Shown in pieces: positions 1-8,494 of a stretch of DNA of 64,000 nucleotides (the stretch's first letter is position 1; each line of letters begins with the position of its first letter). The stretch is from an uncultured Kordiimonas sp. (GTDB lineage Bacteria > Pseudomonadota > Alphaproteobacteria > Sphingomonadales > Kordiimonadaceae): positions 1,674,001 through 1,738,000 of the forward strand of contig CANNDZ010000001.1 in assembly GCA_947503575.1 (NCBI GenBank). The letters run 5' to 3'. A program made the position numbers and the translations under genes. Under the pieces are notes generated by a model. It was not told where the DNA came from. It ran no database searches and worked only from the letters and a program-made list of their open reading frames with translations.

Positions 1-305
1 CACATGATATCGTCTCGCCGAAAAGCGGCGGCAACATGGCCACAATTTGAATTTCTACAGGCATATTGCCTGCAACAGCCTGAATAGGACCTGAATGATC
101 CTTGGCTATTTTTCTGTTCGCTGAATACGATTCGGCTGGCTTTCACGGGGAAGTCTGATACGCTGAAACAGTTGGTGGTTGAACGGACCGCTAACACATG
201 TCCGCTTCCGTTTCGCTGGTTGAAACCGGCCTTGCTCAGGGCGCATAGATATTGCGCGGTGATGTGCATATTGCACGAGGGATGAGCAGAGGAAGGGGTC
301 CCGGA
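1..305. other. non-coding stretch at window start
   Basis: I see no convincing gene, RNA or terminator here. The last 20 bases hold the ribosome binding site of the Sel1-repeat gene that follows. A gene ending left of the window could have its 3' flank here. Confidence 0.4.
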
Positions 306-587
306 ATGTTACTATTATCCAATCACTTACTAGAAGTTGAGGAACTTATCAGGTCTGATGGTTCGGAGTCTGCACTTGCTGGTAAACTGTATGAATTAGG
401 CTTGGACTATGCGACCGGCCATGGCGTTGAGCCTGACCTTATTGAAGCCCACAAATGGCTGAACCTAGCGTCCGTGCGCGGTTATACCGCCGCGGCGATT
501 GACCGCGACGATGTAGCGTTAGAGCTTAGTAGCGGCGAAATTGGTTGTGCACTGCGCTTGGCCCGCGAATGGGAAGCGACGCATTAG
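306..587 (+). CDS. small Sel1-like repeat protein
   Basis: A 93-residue protein. Residues about 24-60 carry one Sel1/TPR-like repeat, with the pattern LY-LG--YATG-GV--D-IEAHKWLNLA--RGY. In known proteins such repeats form paired helices that scaffold protein contacts. One repeat is short for the family, which usually carries several. The ATG at 306 is chosen because AGGAAGGGG lies just upstream; an in-frame GTG-type start at 252 lacks this. No signal peptide or membrane segment is visible, so it is probably cytoplasmic. Function is unknown. Confidence 0.65.
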   Translation: MLLLSNHLLEVEELIRSDGSESALAGKLYELGLDYATGHGVEPDLIEAHKWLNLASVRGYTAAAIDRDDVALELSSGEIGCALRLAREWEATH

Positions 588-698
588 TTCAGGAATTAGA
601 CCTCTATAACGTTTGGGCGGTGCTAGTTGGTCGCTCAGTAGCTCAACTGCGCGAACTCGAAAATGGTGACCACCAGACGCATCAGCGCACGTCACATC

Positions 699-3449
699 TC
701 AGCTACCGTTTACCTCAAGCGCCTTGTCGATCAGAAAAGCGACATGGTCGCGATGCGCCCGCGTTGCCGCGTTGCCCCGCCACCGTGCCATACTGCTGCG
801 AATTTGGCGCAGATTTGAAAAGGCATTTGACCGCGCGACGTAATCATACTGCCCCATATTCATTATATTAATCAGGCCCTTAACATACATGATCTGCAGC
901 ATTTGCCGGTGGCTGTTAACGGCGCTGCGGCTATCGTCCTCAAAAATGGCGGCTGTTACGTCGGCCAAAACCTCGGTGACACTGTAGCCGTTGCCATACA
1001 AGCCGCTGTCAGTCATGCGCTGCATTGTGGTGGGGTGCAAAATATGGTTCAGGATGTCCGCCTGAATGGCGGCAACACGACCATGGAGTTTCGGGTCTTC
1101 TGTGCGGCCACCATGCAGGAAACCACGATGTTGGATCGCCAGATGCTGCAACAATTGCGGGTCAGCCTGAAAAGCGTCAGGGCCAAGGATATGGTCCCGC
1201 AGCAGTTTCATGGCTTGCCTTTGTTTGGCTTCTTCAACCGGGCGGTAAGGCGCGGTTGCGCCGTCTTGGCCCGCGCGCGCGGTGTCAACATAAACGCCGC
1301 CAATGTAGCGGGATGCCACACGGCCCTGCCACATCATGTCTGCCGTCAGGATAAGATAGGCGTTACGCAGTTCCTGATAGCTTCCGCCGTCTTTGGTGAA
1401 TCGGCGTCTTAATTTGCCCATCGCAGCCCGCGCCAGTTTCAGGCGATCTTCTGCAAATTTGACAGCATCATCGCTCATATCAAAGATATTCACCCGTGGG
1501 TCAATACCGCGACCAGGGGCGCGCATGTCATCTGCGTCATTGGCAAAACCCAGACCTTTTTCCGTGGAGCGCGCCAGATGTGCTTCCCGAACCGCAGGGT
1601 CATCCATCGCCGGGTCGTAGCCAAACTGGATGGCCCATGTGTCATACGGGCCTGGTTTTACAGGATAAAAATAAGCCTGGTCTTCACCGGGAGGCGCAAA
1701 GTTAATGGCGGGATAGTCCATCACCGAACCGGAAAGGCCGTCATCCTGCGCACTGGCATCATAGACTGTGTCATAGTCGCGGGCATGTGTGCCCTTCATG
1801 TTGTGATTGAGGCCGAGCGTGTGCCCCACTTCATGCAGGATGAGATAATACAGCGACTCTTCAACCATCCGGTTGGTTAGGTCCGCGCTTTGGTTTGCGA
1901 CCGCTGCCAGTGTTTTACCTAGCATGGTGTTCAGGTGCAGGTGAGCCCCAAGGCTACAACTGTTGCCATGCTTGGACAGACGCTGCATGAAGCTTTCAGC
2001 CTCAATGCTATCTTCCTGTGCAATTGGCATGATTTCGCCGGGCGCGTTTATGGCGGGCAGCGCAGCCGTTTCAAAAATATTGTTTTGGTTCAATCGGTTG
2101 GTCAGGAACGAATATTCCAGCATGATATCTGCAGCCAGGATTTGCCCGGTGCGGGGGTTGGAAAAACTAGGTCCATAGCCACCAAATGGGGGTTGCGGGC
2201 TTGAGGTCCAGCGCAGCACATTGTAGCGGATGTCCCCTGCGTCCCACGTGGCATCATCGGGCTGAATTTTGACAACGACAGCATTTTTAAAACCGGCGGC
2301 TTCAAACGCCGGATTCCAGCCCTCTGCCGCTTTTTTGATGATCGGGCGTAATTCCTCGGGCGTTGTGTTTTCAATCCACCAAACAATGGGTTCTACAGGT
2401 TCGGAAACCGCGGCTGACGGGTCCTTCTTTACCAAATGCCAGCGGTTGATAAGATCGCGCCATGGCGTTGCCGACTGGCTGGTCTGGTCGTTGACATAGT
2501 CAAGGAAGTAGCCGATGCGGCTGTCGTCCCGGCGGGGAACAAAATCGTTTTCCGGCATGGCAACCAGCGTATGTTGCACACCGACCGTGACGTTTCTTGC
2601 GTCGGTTATGTCAAACCAGTTGCCACGATTAACCGGCGCCGGATTTGAATAAACATAGTCAACCTCAACAGCGGTGTTTTCCGGATAGTTGCGAACAGTG
2701 GTGATTTGTGTTTTGCCGCGGTTAAGCTTTCCAAGGCTGAACAACTGCCCCGGCTGCACGCCGGGTCTTTTGCTGGGGCGAATCTGGTCAAAGGTCTCGC
2801 TTTTGAACAAGCCGTCTGCGTTGATCAGAAAGGCTGTGTCATCTTCATTGTTTGCGCGGATTTTGTTAATCGAAATAACCGCATCAGAAATGTTTGCCTG
2901 TTCCGCGCGCGCCAGATTGTTTTCAGGGTCAAAGTAAAAGTAGGGGTTCTTTTCAATGAAGGCGAGACGGTCGAAGCGTTTTTCGATTGTGATTATTTTC
3001 TGGCTTCGGAACTGGCCCCGGAAATGGCCACCTTCAACAACGCCGTCAGCGATATGAGAGTAATATATGAATTCTTTGCCAAGTTGATCGGCGCGAACTT
3101 CCATGTTGATTGAACCGGTTTTGGGATCGCGGTACAGCTTGAACAAGCCATCCATATAGTCATGATCTTCAACTAGGTCTTCAATCAGCTTCTTATTCTT
3201 CTTTTTTTCCTTCTTTTCGTCATTTTCTTCATCGTCTGACGGTTTTTCTTTCTCGTCATCCGACTCTTTTTCTTCAGGTTCTTCCTGTTTTTTTGAAGCA
3301 GCAGGTTTTTCAGGCTCTTCACCTGGTTTTGGATCCTGCAACAATGCCGCATGCGCAGGCAGCGTTGTCGGTATCGCTGCGATGCAAAAAGCAAGAATGC
3401 TTACCGCACATGTTGCCGCGATCTGCTTCAAAATTTCAGAAAATTTCAT
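699..3449 (-). CDS. secreted zinc metalloprotease, DUF5117/DUF4953 type
   Basis: A 916-residue protein. An N-terminal signal peptide of about 34 residues ends near AHA. It is followed by a very charged Lys/Glu/Asp-rich low-complexity linker (about residues 40-90). The body matches the layout of the DUF5118-DUF5117-DUF4953 family of zinc-dependent metalloproteases. The zinc motif HEVGHTLGLNHN begins at residue 539, a metzincin-like HExxHxxGxxH pattern supplying three His ligands and the catalytic Glu. It is likely periplasmic or surface-exposed and degrades peptides, but the substrate is unknown. It is the last gene of a leftward group that also contains an M1 peptidase, so the two may both serve peptide scavenging. 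The family call is firm; the role is inference. Confidence 0.88.
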   Translation of the reverse strand: MKFSEILKQIAATCAVSILAFCIAAIPTTLPAHAALLQDPKPGEEPEKPAASKKQEEPEEKESDDEKEKPSDDEENDEKKEKKKNKKLIEDLVEDHDYMDGLFKLYRDPKTGSINMEVRADQLGKEFIYYSHIADGVVEGGHFRGQFRSQKIITIEKRFDRLAFIEKNPYFYFDPENNLARAEQANISDAVISINKIRANNEDDTAFLINADGLFKSETFDQIRPSKRPGVQPGQLFSLGKLNRGKTQITTVRNYPENTAVEVDYVYSNPAPVNRGNWFDITDARNVTVGVQHTLVAMPENDFVPRRDDSRIGYFLDYVNDQTSQSATPWRDLINRWHLVKKDPSAAVSEPVEPIVWWIENTTPEELRPIIKKAAEGWNPAFEAAGFKNAVVVKIQPDDATWDAGDIRYNVLRWTSSPQPPFGGYGPSFSNPRTGQILAADIMLEYSFLTNRLNQNNIFETAALPAINAPGEIMPIAQEDSIEAESFMQRLSKHGNSCSLGAHLHLNTMLGKTLAAVANQSADLTNRMVEESLYYLILHEVGHTLGLNHNMKGTHARDYDTVYDASAQDDGLSGSVMDYPAINFAPPGEDQAYFYPVKPGPYDTWAIQFGYDPAMDDPAVREAHLARSTEKGLGFANDADDMRAPGRGIDPRVNIFDMSDDAVKFAEDRLKLARAAMGKLRRRFTKDGGSYQELRNAYLILTADMMWQGRVASRYIGGVYVDTARAGQDGATAPYRPVEEAKQRQAMKLLRDHILGPDAFQADPQLLQHLAIQHRGFLHGGRTEDPKLHGRVAAIQADILNHILHPTTMQRMTDSGLYGNGYSVTEVLADVTAAIFEDDSRSAVNSHRQMLQIMYVKGLINIMNMGQYDYVARSNAFSNLRQIRSSMARWRGNAATRAHRDHVAFLIDKALEVNGS

Positions 3450-3613
3450 GACCCTGATACTCCTTTACTGTCAGTCTTGGCGAAGCCTCTTTGACCAGAC
3501 AGCATGACTTACTAACACTGCTATTTTGCGGGACGGCACAACGGGGTCAATACCCGAAGCCTTCCGTTGGCCTGTGCTAACTCTCGTTTTATCTCATTTT
3601 GTGGTGTTCAAGG

Positions 3614-3961
3614 CTATCGGACACTGCGACGCGCCTTGTCAAACACAGTTATAAAGTCGGCGCAGCCACCGGTTGGCTGACGAACCGTGTAGGCGTCCAG
3701 AATGTTTTTAAACTCTAGGCGAGCCAGTACTTTTTCGTAATCATCCCGGGCGATTGAAGACAGGCGCGCTTCGGCTCTTGCAATAAATTCTTCAACGTCA
3801 TCCGGGTCAAAATTACAGTAGCGCGCGCCACCAGCAATGACGGCGCTGTCCCGCGCGAGTTGCATAAGCTGGGTCTCGGTGGATTGTGCGATGGTCGGTC
3901 CTGTTGCAGACCATGTCATGCAAGTCATGAGGAACAAGAGTTGTATAAATTTTGTCTGCAT
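3614..3961 (-). CDS. small secreted hypothetical protein
   Basis: A 115-residue protein with a clear signal peptide (Lys, then a Leu/Met-rich core, probable cleavage after a TIAQS-type site). The mature part has two cysteines, in YCNFD and GGCADF contexts, which could form a disulfide. The ATG at 3961 is preferred over an upstream in-frame ATG at 4021 because it puts the signal peptide at the N terminus. It lies immediately downstream of a DUF6702 gene on the same strand and is probably co-transcribed with it. I do not recognise a named family. Confidence 0.6.
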   Translation of the reverse strand: MQTKFIQLLFLMTCMTWSATGPTIAQSTETQLMQLARDSAVIAGGARYCNFDPDDVEEFIARAEARLSSIARDDYEKVLARLEFKNILDAYTVRQPTGGCADFITVFDKARRSVR

Positions 3962-4022
3962 ACTGTCTATCCGTTTGCCTGAGCCTAGCGTCGGGTTATT
4001 CCTTAAACAAGTCACGAACATG

Positions 4023-4541
4023 TCAAAAAGTGAACCGAAGGGGGCCGGTTTCCCAATTTATGTCCCCGCCCTGGCGAGTACCATTAACCGTCGCCAGAAC
4101 CGAGTTGATTTGCCCGGCCAGGTCAGGCAGGAAAATCTGGTTCATAAAGTCAATTGACGTGGGGGCTTGTGGCCAGTCTTGCTCCAGATAGGCCACCACA
4201 GTCTGGCCATCAGTTTCGATGCCAAGAAAGATCAGATCAAGGGGAATATCATCCAGCATCAGGTTGATGTTGGACCGCAGGTACGACCCGGTTGCCGCTT
4301 CCAGTTCGCGGAAGTCTTCGTCATTCAAAAAACTCAACCGTTTGTCCAATAATATGGACAGTTTTTCTTCTAATTCGTGGCTATGGATTTGCACGACAAG
4401 TTCGATGGAATTGTCGCTTTCGTTCCAGTCAATCTGGCTAAAACTACTGTAAACATTGTGCGCCTTCAGGGTATGCGCGCTGCTCACAGATAAGACCACC
4501 CCGACAAGCGCCGCGAGCATCAAACGATATCCGATGATCAC
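4023..4541 (-). CDS. DUF6702 family exported protein
   Basis: A 172-residue protein with an N-terminal hydrophobic export signal. The mature start, AHNVYSSFSQIDWN followed by ELVVQIHSHELE, is typical of DUF6702, a family of unknown function in envelope contexts. The start is a GTG whose G is the last base of the upstream cyclase's TAG stop, so the two genes overlap by one base and are probably translationally coupled. An in-frame ATG seven codons in is an alternative start. A role in the envelope is inference only. Confidence 0.7.
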   Translation of the reverse strand: MIIGYRLMLAALVGVVLSVSSAHTLKAHNVYSSFSQIDWNESDNSIELVVQIHSHELEEKLSILLDKRLSFLNDEDFRELEAATGSYLRSNINLMLDDIPLDLIFLGIETDGQTVVAYLEQDWPQAPTSIDFMNQIFLPDLAGQINSVLATVNGTRQGGDINWETGPLRFTF

Positions 4542-5665
4542 TATTCGTATCCTACAACCCGGTTCCGACCATATGTTTTGGCACTGTACAATGCCTTATC
4601 GGCGCGGTCGAGTGCCGGTTCAATACTAGGTTCACCCGGAAGCCACGCAGCGACCCCCATACTTGTCGTAAAGCGAAACACCTCCGCCCCGGCTGCGGTT
4701 TGCATTTGAGTGGTTTGCTTCCTGATGCGCTCTGCCAGGCGGTAAGCTTCGTCCACCGCGCAGTTGGTTAAAATAGCGGCAAATTCCTCGCCGCCCATCC
4801 TGCCCACAAAACCCGCATCAGCAATGGTTTCTTTGATCAACTTGGAAAAGTCCCGGATAGCCACATCACCAGCGGCGTGGCCGTAAGTATCGTTAACACG
4901 TTTAAAATGGTCGATATCCATCATTAAAACCCACAAGGGTTTGGTTTCGCTGGCATCGCTGATTGCTTTCTCCGCAAGAGCCAGAAAACGCCGCCTGTTC
5001 CATATACCGGTCAGCGGGTCTGTGTTGGCAAGCTTTGTTAATTCTGTCTGCTTGTTTTCCAGTTCGGCTTTGGCGTGAAATAGTTGTTCTGCCAATTCTG
5101 CAGTGCGCGCGGCATCTTCTTCAAGCATAGTCTGATGCATAGCGCTGTCGCTGCTTGCCACACTAGCTTGTGTTACGTCTCGCAAAATCCAAATGCGTTG
5201 ATTGGTGCCTTCGATAGGGCGAGTGGTGCGCTCGATAACGCGGCCATCCGTCAGCGTCAATCGGTCCGTAAACTTGATATCCGGCGCGGATAAAACAGCA
5301 TTTAAAACGTCTGCCGCGCTTTGCGGGTCAATCGCCTGGCTTTGCAGCGGCTCCAACAGAGTGGCAGCCGTATCTGCTATTTTGTTAGCTAAAGTAAGCT
5401 GCTTGCAGGCCTTGTTAGCGCCTACCACCTTGCCATTAAGATCTGTGATAAAAATCGCATCCTGAAGGGCGTTGGCATCAATCAACCATCGGTCGTTCTT
5501 TTTGCGACGTTCCTTGCTGCCGAAGCCAGTTAAAATCGCTGAGACGGTTATCAACCCCAGGCCCACGAGCGACAGGATAACCGGATATGCACCAAACGTG
5601 ACCGCCGTGAGCGTGATCGCAGCCAGTGCCAGCGTGGCCAGAATTTTGAATTTGTGCGAAATCAT
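4541..5665 (-). CDS. membrane-anchored PAS-GGDEF diguanylate cyclase
   Basis: A 374-residue protein predicted to make cyclic di-GMP from two GTP. Residues 1-50 hold two hydrophobic segments, so it is inner-membrane anchored. A PAS-like segment follows (about 60-165, with FITDLNGKVVGANKA), then a helical linker and a GGDEF domain (about 205-374). The active-site motif is GGEEF at 291-295, an accepted variant, and the substrate-binding segment around D252 and N258 is intact. The RxxD inhibitory site that usually sits five residues before GGDEF is not conserved, so product inhibition may be weak. The downstream DUF6702 gene overlaps by one base. Confidence 0.9.
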   Translation of the reverse strand: MISHKFKILATLALAAITLTAVTFGAYPVILSLVGLGLITVSAILTGFGSKERRKKNDRWLIDANALQDAIFITDLNGKVVGANKACKQLTLANKIADTAATLLEPLQSQAIDPQSAADVLNAVLSAPDIKFTDRLTLTDGRVIERTTRPIEGTNQRIWILRDVTQASVASSDSAMHQTMLEEDAARTAELAEQLFHAKAELENKQTELTKLANTDPLTGIWNRRRFLALAEKAISDASETKPLWVLMMDIDHFKRVNDTYGHAAGDVAIRDFSKLIKETIADAGFVGRMGGEEFAAILTNCAVDEAYRLAERIRKQTTQMQTAAGAEVFRFTTSMGVAAWLPGEPSIEPALDRADKALYSAKTYGRNRVVGYE

Positions 5666-5810
5666 AGGAACTTGGAGTTGGTTTCTTGCTGCGTGCAGCG
5701 GGATGCGTGGGTGCTCGTGGTTGCTTTCATCGACGGCTAGTTTGGATACTAACCGCCAAATGATACCCTTTGGTTAACGCTGGTGTTTCATAGGCGAGCA
5801 GTCGGCAAAT

Positions 5811-5836
5811 TCCAGAAATCACCAACAATTTCTGGA
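5811..5836. repeat. perfect 9-bp inverted repeat
   Basis: TCCAGAAAT at 5811-5819 and ATTTCTGGA at 5828-5836 form a perfect 9-bp stem with an 8-base loop. It lies between the M1 peptidase stop and the start of the diguanylate cyclase gene, both on the minus strand. No T-tract follows on either strand, so it is not a classic terminator. It could be an operator for the cyclase or an mRNA-stabilising hairpin. Confidence 0.5.
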
Positions 5837-5844
5837 CATCAGAT

Positions 5845-5873
5845 GTCAGGCAATCATTGTCAGATTACCTGAC
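5845..5873. repeat. second inverted repeat downstream of M1 peptidase
   Basis: GTCAGGCAAT and ATTACCTGAC pair over 9 of 10 positions with a 9-base loop. It sits eight bases from the preceding inverted repeat and 16 bases past the M1 peptidase stop. No U-tract is visible. It may protect the 3' end of the peptidase mRNA or be a protein-binding site. Confidence 0.45.
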
Positions 5874-5889
5874 TGTGAGGCTGAAAACC

Positions 5890-8265
5890 TTAATTATCGC
5901 CCTCGTTATTTTGGCTTTCATTCTCTGCCTTGCCTTCCATCGCCTCTTTCATCAGGTTGCGACCCGGGCTTCTTTTAAACAGTTCCACCCGGCTTGTTGT
6001 CGCCTTGGCAGGCCAGCTATTATTGGATGTATCTGCGTCAGCGATTTCCATATAGGGGTCAAGCGTTACCGATGTGATCTGTTTGTTGCGTACCAGCAGT
6101 TTGGTCACCTGTTTTGCGTTTGACCGCCAGATTTCTGCTGGAACTCGGACGTCCTCGCTGCTGCCGTCTGCAAACTCAACTTTTAACACCAACGGCATCA
6201 CGAGGCCGCCTTTGTTTTCAAAGTCGATGAAATACAGCTCATGCCCGAACTTCAGCAGTTCTTTTTCCCAGCCTTTCAGGCCTTTCAATTTGCCCTGGTA
6301 AGCTTTTTTCTGCTTCTCGGTTATGATGAAGTCATCGTTTTCATTGTAAAAATCGATAAGCTCTGGGAAGCGGTCTATCCGGCGCACCATGCCGTCTGCT
6401 TTGTTGCGGGTTTCCGCGACATAGACATTTTCTTTTTCAGCGTCATCCCGTTTGAACTGGTTTTCAACTTCCGGATCACCAGTGTTGATGCGGGCATGTG
6501 TTACCCCTGTAATCGCAATGTCCACATGGTCTGTGGTGTAGAACCAACCACGCCAGAACCAGTCCAGGTCCTTGGCAGAGGCGTCTTCCATGGTACGGAA
6601 GAAGTCTGCAGGGTAGGGACGCTTGAATTTCCAGCGGCGCGAAAACTCCTTGAAGGCAAAATCAAACAGCTCACGCCCCATCACGGTTTCCCGCAGGATA
6701 TTAAGCGCGACCGCCGGTTTGATGTAAGCATTGGGGAAGTATCCCAAAATGCTGTCAGACTGGGTCATAATAGGGGTTTGGTTTGGGCTCACCATATAAG
6801 AAATCGCGCGGTTCGGGTGTCCGTACCGGCTGGGGTAATAGGCCTCCCATTCCCGCTCGGACAAGCTTTGCAGGAAGCTGTTTAGCCCTTCATCCATCCA
6901 GGCCCAGTTACGCTCGTCCGAATTGACGATCATCGGGAAATAGATGTGGCCAATTTCATGGATCACGACAGAAATCAGGCCATATTTCGCGCGTTTGGTG
7001 TAGGTGCGGATTTCTTCGCCGTCTTTTTCTTCAATAACCGGTTTTGGGCCATTGGACGTAATCATGGGATACTCCATGCCGCCGCCAATAGGTCCGTTCA
7101 CTGACCAGGCAACAGGGTAGGGGTACTCAAACGAGTAACGGCTGTATGTTTCCAGCGTGTGCGCGATTGCGTGGGTTGAATATTTGTCCCACAGGGGCAT
7201 TGCCTCGTCTGGATACAGGGACATAGCCATAACGGTGCGGCCACTGTCTGGCATTTTGACACCCATAGCGTCCCACACAAATTTCCGCGATGACCCAAAA
7301 GCAAAGTCCCGCACATTTTCTGCCGAAAATTTCCATGTTTTGGTATCTGTTGTGCGCTCTTTTTCATTCTCCAGCGCTTCTTCCTGCGTGACAATAAACA
7401 CCGGTGTTTCTGAGGTTTCGGCTTCTTCCAGCCGGTTTCTTTGTTCGCGGGTCAATACCTCGCGCGGGTTTTGCAGCTCGCCGGTTGATCCAACGATGTG
7501 GTCTGCCGGTACTGTGATTTCCACGTCATAGTCACCGAATTCCAGTGTAAATTCACCGGTGCCGATAAACTGTTTGTGTTCCCAACCTTTCAGGTCGGTA
7601 TAAGCCGCCAGGCGCGGGAACCACTGCGAAATGAAATAAACATCATTGCCGTCCCGCTCGTAGGGTTCATACCCGCCGCGCGCGCCCATGATTTTGGCTT
7701 CAACAATATTGTACCACCAGTCAATTTCAAAACTGACGCTGTCACCAGGGGCAAGCGGTTCAGGCAGGTCCAGCCGCATCATGGTGTCGCTCATGCTGTA
7801 GCGCAGGTCCCGGCCCTCGGATTGCACACGCGTAACGTTAAAGCCCCAGTCTTTAAATTCCGTGCGGGCGATGTATTCCAGCGTGGAATAAGCCATACGG
7901 TCCTTTGCATTCTGGCCCTGCCGCATGCTGGCAACGGCATCTGAGTGCTTGGAAAACCGGTTCTGGTCCATCTGCAGCCAAAGGTACGTCAGCGTGTCGG
8001 GTGAGTTGTTCTGATACTGAACGCTTTGCGATCCGGTAATGACCCGGTCATTTTCGTTGAGGCTGACCTTGATCGAATAATCGACCTTTTGCTGCCAATA
8101 TTCATGGCCGGGTGCGCCCGAGCCAGTGCGGTAAACGTTCGGTGTCGGCAACTGTTCTTCAAGCTGGCGAAACTTGTCTTCAAATGATCCTTTGGTTTGT
8201 TTAACCGGGTCTGCAGACACAGAAACCGAAATTCCAAATACAGCAAGCAATACCAATAGACGCAT
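5890..8265 (-). CDS. exported M1-family metallopeptidase
   Basis: A 791-residue protein with a signal peptide ending near VSA-DP. The gluzincin signature HEIGH is followed after exactly 18 residues by the third zinc ligand Glu (in WMDEGLNSF). The upstream GGGMEYPM corresponds to the aminopeptidase GxMEN exopeptidase motif. It is therefore predicted to remove N-terminal residues from peptides in the periplasm or outside the cell. The C-terminal part has a Lys/Glu-rich, Asn-rich tail. It is longer than the catalytic core because of N-terminal beta domains typical of M1. It is transcribed leftward, and a 229-bp gap separates it from a divergent lipoprotein gene. Confidence 0.9.
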   Translation of the reverse strand: MRLLVLLAVFGISVSVSADPVKQTKGSFEDKFRQLEEQLPTPNVYRTGSGAPGHEYWQQKVDYSIKVSLNENDRVITGSQSVQYQNNSPDTLTYLWLQMDQNRFSKHSDAVASMRQGQNAKDRMAYSTLEYIARTEFKDWGFNVTRVQSEGRDLRYSMSDTMMRLDLPEPLAPGDSVSFEIDWWYNIVEAKIMGARGGYEPYERDGNDVYFISQWFPRLAAYTDLKGWEHKQFIGTGEFTLEFGDYDVEITVPADHIVGSTGELQNPREVLTREQRNRLEEAETSETPVFIVTQEEALENEKERTTDTKTWKFSAENVRDFAFGSSRKFVWDAMGVKMPDSGRTVMAMSLYPDEAMPLWDKYSTHAIAHTLETYSRYSFEYPYPVAWSVNGPIGGGMEYPMITSNGPKPVIEEKDGEEIRTYTKRAKYGLISVVIHEIGHIYFPMIVNSDERNWAWMDEGLNSFLQSLSEREWEAYYPSRYGHPNRAISYMVSPNQTPIMTQSDSILGYFPNAYIKPAVALNILRETVMGRELFDFAFKEFSRRWKFKRPYPADFFRTMEDASAKDLDWFWRGWFYTTDHVDIAITGVTHARINTGDPEVENQFKRDDAEKENVYVAETRNKADGMVRRIDRFPELIDFYNENDDFIITEKQKKAYQGKLKGLKGWEKELLKFGHELYFIDFENKGGLVMPLVLKVEFADGSSEDVRVPAEIWRSNAKQVTKLLVRNKQITSVTLDPYMEIADADTSNNSWPAKATTSRVELFKRSPGRNLMKEAMEGKAENESQNNEGDN

Positions 8266-8494
8266 GATGAACCCTCCCGTGTGCGGCCTGTCTTCGTGCC
8301 CAAAGGCCGCACGTTTGATGCGTGTTTGTGCGGGAACCTATGCGAAACTAATGGGTGCGACAAGAAAATTGCGACGGGCCGTACCAATGCCGAAGGTTTT
8401 TCTTCGTGTCTACGTAACAAGCTTACGGACATCCGGGCCGAGCAGTCTGGCAAGGCTTCGATACTAATTACATCGACCAAATTGGCTTAACGTA

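Noticed and set aside
545-871. 108-codon plus-strand frame after the Sel1 gene
   Set aside because: It overlaps the Sel1 gene end and the metalloprotease gene and has no recognisable content.
6241-6885. 214-codon plus-strand frame across the M1 peptidase gene
   Set aside because: It lies antisense to the M1 zinc-motif region, has no start signals, and shows no domain.
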